Source: a virus
Length of the DNA stretch: 61,041 nucleotides
Virus record (IMG/VR): IMGVR_UViG_3300033571_011013
Coordinates: 1-61,041 of that record
Direction: 5' to 3' (one strand)
The translations under genes and the position numbers were made by a program. This document shows positions 59,769 to 61,041 of the stretch, one piece after another (the first letter of the stretch is position 1; the number at the start of each line of letters is the position of its first letter). The notes under the pieces were generated by a model, which worked only from the letters and a program-made list of their open reading frames with translations, searched no databases and was not told where the DNA came from.

Positions 59769-60332
59769 ATGAATACTACCACTACCATCATCGAAAGAAA
59801 GGTCATCACTATGAACCATGACCAACTTAAAGATTATCTTACAAGCATTCAGGGGATGCCGTTTACAGGTGTTACCCTGAAGACTGAAGTTAAACTCACT
59901 AAGAAGGCAGAAGCTATCTTAGGAGGTAAATTAACCAAGGTAGCAAATTATATCTTCTGTGCCAACAGAAGCTACCTGAAAGCGATAGAGACTACCATGA
60001 AGAAGGAAGGGTTAGACTTTGCCACATGGCAGTCAGCACCACTATGGAAAGGAGCAGTACGCATTAGTGACATAGTCAGATACTACCCACCTACGGGTAA
60101 CTACTATGCACAGTTCACGTTCTCAAAGAACAGTACTATCGAAACTAAGTACTATGTGAATGGCGTAGAAATAGATTACAAGGAGATAGCTACCCTATTG
60201 CCATCTTCCAAGGGTGAATCTATGAAGCAGAAATTAGCAGGTATCGAACATGACGTAAAGGTTATAAACCCAAAGCTATATTCTATCACTGAGATTAGAT
60301 TGGATAAATTTGACATTCACCACATAAACTAA
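59769..60332 (+). CDS. Hypothetical early-type protein
   Basis: 187 residues from ATG 59769; ATG 59811 (MNHDQLKDYL) is an alternative that removes a Thr/Ile-rich leader. Lys-rich N-terminal half (VKLTKKAEAILGGKLTKVAN) and a Tyr-rich centre (DIVRYYPPTGNYYAQFTFSK). No family recognised. Higher G+C than the bulk of the window. Confidence 0.7.
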   Translation: MNTTTTIIERKVITMNHDQLKDYLTSIQGMPFTGVTLKTEVKLTKKAEAILGGKLTKVANYIFCANRSYLKAIETTMKKEGLDFATWQSAPLWKGAVRISDIVRYYPPTGNYYAQFTFSKNSTIETKYYVNGVEIDYKEIATLLPSSKGESMKQKLAGIEHDVKVINPKLYSITEIRLDKFDIHHIN

Positions 60333-60337
60333 TAACC

Positions 60338-60550
60338 ATGAAAGTATACACATTTGAGATAGGCAGAGAGATTTATGAGTTCTACGACCTTAGAAAGGCT
60401 CGTAAGAGAGCAAGAGAAATCTCTAAAGAGACTAATGCGGAAGTTCTAATAACGTGTACCCACAAACCATCTTACAATCAGGATTGGTATACGGTGTTCC
60501 CTGATGGAACTTTCGTAACAGACATGAAAGGATTTAAGGCTAACAATTAA
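60338..60550 (+). CDS. Small hypothetical early-type protein
   Basis: 70 residues. MKVYTFEIGREIYEFYDLRK and RKRAREISKETNAEVLITCT resemble small phage alpha/beta proteins. The start context AATAACCATG also precedes 60597. Unknown. Confidence 0.65.
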   Translation: MKVYTFEIGREIYEFYDLRKARKRAREISKETNAEVLITCTHKPSYNQDWYTVFPDGTFVTDMKGFKANN

Positions 60551-60557
60551 AAAATCG

Positions 60558-60582
60558 GGGGAGATGCTAACAACATCTTCCC
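60558..60582 (+). promoter_or_regulatory. Hairpin just upstream of 60597
   Basis: GGGGAGATG (60558-60566) pairs with CATCTTCCC (60574-60582), one G-T, 7-nt loop. It would bury the ATG at 60564 and leaves ATG 60597 free, so I chose the latter start. A translational control or mRNA-stability element is possible. Confidence 0.5.
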
Positions 60583-60596
60583 ACAAACCAATAACC

Positions 60597-60752
60597 ATGG
60601 AAATAACACCTGAGATAGTAGAGAGCCTGTATAAGGACTACCACAACAAGAATCACTTTATATCTATGTTTGGAACCACAAAGTTCAGGTTCGTAGATGA
60701 GAAGAGATTAGTTAAAATGTATCAATTCCTAAATAAGAGAGTAAAGAGATGA
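60597..60752 (+). CDS. Small hypothetical early-type protein
   Basis: 51 residues from ATG 60597 (MEITPEIVESLYKDYHNKNH), chosen for the AATAACCATG context and because the upstream ATG 60564 lies in a hairpin. Helical, basic end. Stop overlaps the next start (ATGA). Confidence 0.6.
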   Translation: MEITPEIVESLYKDYHNKNHFISMFGTTKFRFVDEKRLVKMYQFLNKRVKR

Positions 60753-60919
60753 AAAAAGACAAAGTAAGAATATCCATCTACAAGAACGGAGTAGAGATTA
60801 GGCATCGCATAGTACGTGAGAAAGACGTACAATCTCATTTCGAAGATATGTTCGATATGGCAGGAGGAATGTACAACGGTAAGGATACGTTTTCCGTAAG
60901 AGTGAACCCAATACCATAA
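60749..60919 (+). CDS. Small hypothetical early-type protein
   Basis: 56 residues, ATG 60749 to TAA 60917-60919. MKKDKVRISIYKNGVEIRHR, then a short helix and KDTFSVRVNPIP. Coupled to the previous gene by an ATGA overlap. Unknown function. Followed by a terminator. Confidence 0.65.
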   Translation: MKKDKVRISIYKNGVEIRHRIVREKDVQSHFEDMFDMAGGMYNGKDTFSVRVNPIP

Positions 60920-60925
60920 CTCAGG

Positions 60926-60950
60926 AAGGCAGTCTAAAAGGCTGCCTTTT
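60926..60950. terminator. Terminator, module copy 3
   Basis: AAGGCAG (60926-60932) pairs with CTGCCTT (60942-60948), followed by TT. It abuts the third repeat copy, as in the other two modules. Confidence 0.8.
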
Positions 60951-60953
60951 GTA

Positions 60954-61005
60954 ATTTACCTATAAGGTATCTGTACAAATGAGATAATTGCGTGTTAGAT
61001 CTTTG
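60954..61005 (+). repeat. 52-nt regulatory repeat, copy 3
   Basis: Same palindrome TACCTATAAGGTA and end GATCTTTG; a single T-to-A change from copy 2. Followed by TTAGATCCCTGAGA and then G-run and C-run to the window end. Confidence 0.9.
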
Positions 61006-61025
61006 CAGCATTTAGATCCCTGAGA

Positions 61026-61041
61026 GGGGGCACCCCCCCCC
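61026..61041 (+). repeat. Terminal G/C homopolymer tract, module copy 3 (cut off)
   Basis: GGGGG-CA followed by at least ten C. The window ends inside this run, in the position where copies 1 and 2 carry their C-rich tracts. Probably an assembly break at a hard-to-read homopolymer. Confidence 0.75.

Noticed and set aside
58401-61005. CRISPR array reading of the three 52-nt repeats
   Set aside because: Spacing is over 1.1 kb with whole genes between copies, and each copy follows a terminator; no short regular spacers or cas genes.
1-61041. tRNA or rRNA genes
   Set aside because: No cloverleaf with TTC-loop and acceptor stem pattern was noticed on either strand; a covariance-model search would be needed to exclude short or odd tRNAs.
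1-61041. Insertion sequences or integrase
   Set aside because: No transposase-like DDE gene, integrase or terminal inverted repeats were seen; this looks like a lytic phage.

Overview
The window is a piece of an AT-rich (by eye about 30% G+C) double-stranded DNA phage genome with a contractile tail. Almost every gene lies on the + strand, packed with 4-11 nt stop/start overlaps. The virion and replication genes have the T4-like layout: neck, sheath, tube, tape measure and baseplate, then gp32-like SSB, UvsX, flap exonuclease, gp41-like helicase and class I ribonucleotide reductase. The host is probably a member of the Bacteroidota (Flavobacteriia-like). Several genes are preceded by TAnnTTTG (the Bacteroidota -7 element, sometimes with a TTTG/TTG -33 about 20 nt upstream), and clear Shine-Dalgarno sequences are scarce. 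Head genes, terminase and RNA polymerase factors are not in the window and must lie outside it.

Layout. 1-13.5 kb: virion module with neck (gp14-like), tail completion (gp15-like), sheath, tube, tail assembly chaperone with a probable programmed +1 (or -2) frameshift, tape measure with four 54-residue repeats, LysM/gp53-like wedge protein and a large hub-like protein. 13.5-26.7 kb: replication and nucleotide module with a diverged second family-A polymerase, SSB, recombinase, flap exonuclease, helicase, NrdB/NrdA, a full-length family-A polymerase with 3'-5' exonuclease, a PD-(D/E)XK nuclease and a SLOG protein. 26.7-38.1 kb: a sugar-transfer island of about ten glycosyltransferase-like genes (GT-B and GT-A folds, one gene split in two) and one methyltransferase. 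38.1-48.3 kb: a multidomain nucleotidyltransferase/metallopeptidase protein, holin-like and spanin-like membrane proteins, a ClpS-like adaptor, a thermonuclease, a subtilisin-like protease, two membrane-anchored lysozyme-like proteins, a small lipoprotein and a MazG-like protein. 48.3-57.6 kb: thymidylate synthase, metallophosphatase, RNA ligase, an ABC-ATPase/GNAT fusion, a CCA/poly(A)-polymerase-like protein, a GNAT and many small conserved phage genes. 57.6-61.0 kb: a control region and early-type genes with distinctly higher G+C. It holds three tandem DnaA-box repeats (57834-57869), three copies of a terminator plus 52-nt palindrome-bearing element plus C-rich tract, and a DUF932 protein. 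The sequence stops inside a poly-C tract.

Two promoter types can be seen. TAnnTTTG (host-like) precedes replication, nucleotide, lysis and early-type genes. A TATATTTATA-like box ending about 14-35 nt before the ATG precedes sheath, tube, the pre-tape-measure gene, 38114, 41906 and the protease, and looks like a phage-specific late element.

The strongest leads are the tail chaperone frameshift, the duplicated regulatory module with G-quadruplex-capable tracts beside DnaA boxes, the second polymerase palm, the glycosyltransferase island and the ABC-GNAT fusion. All functions are assigned by reading motifs; no database search was possible.
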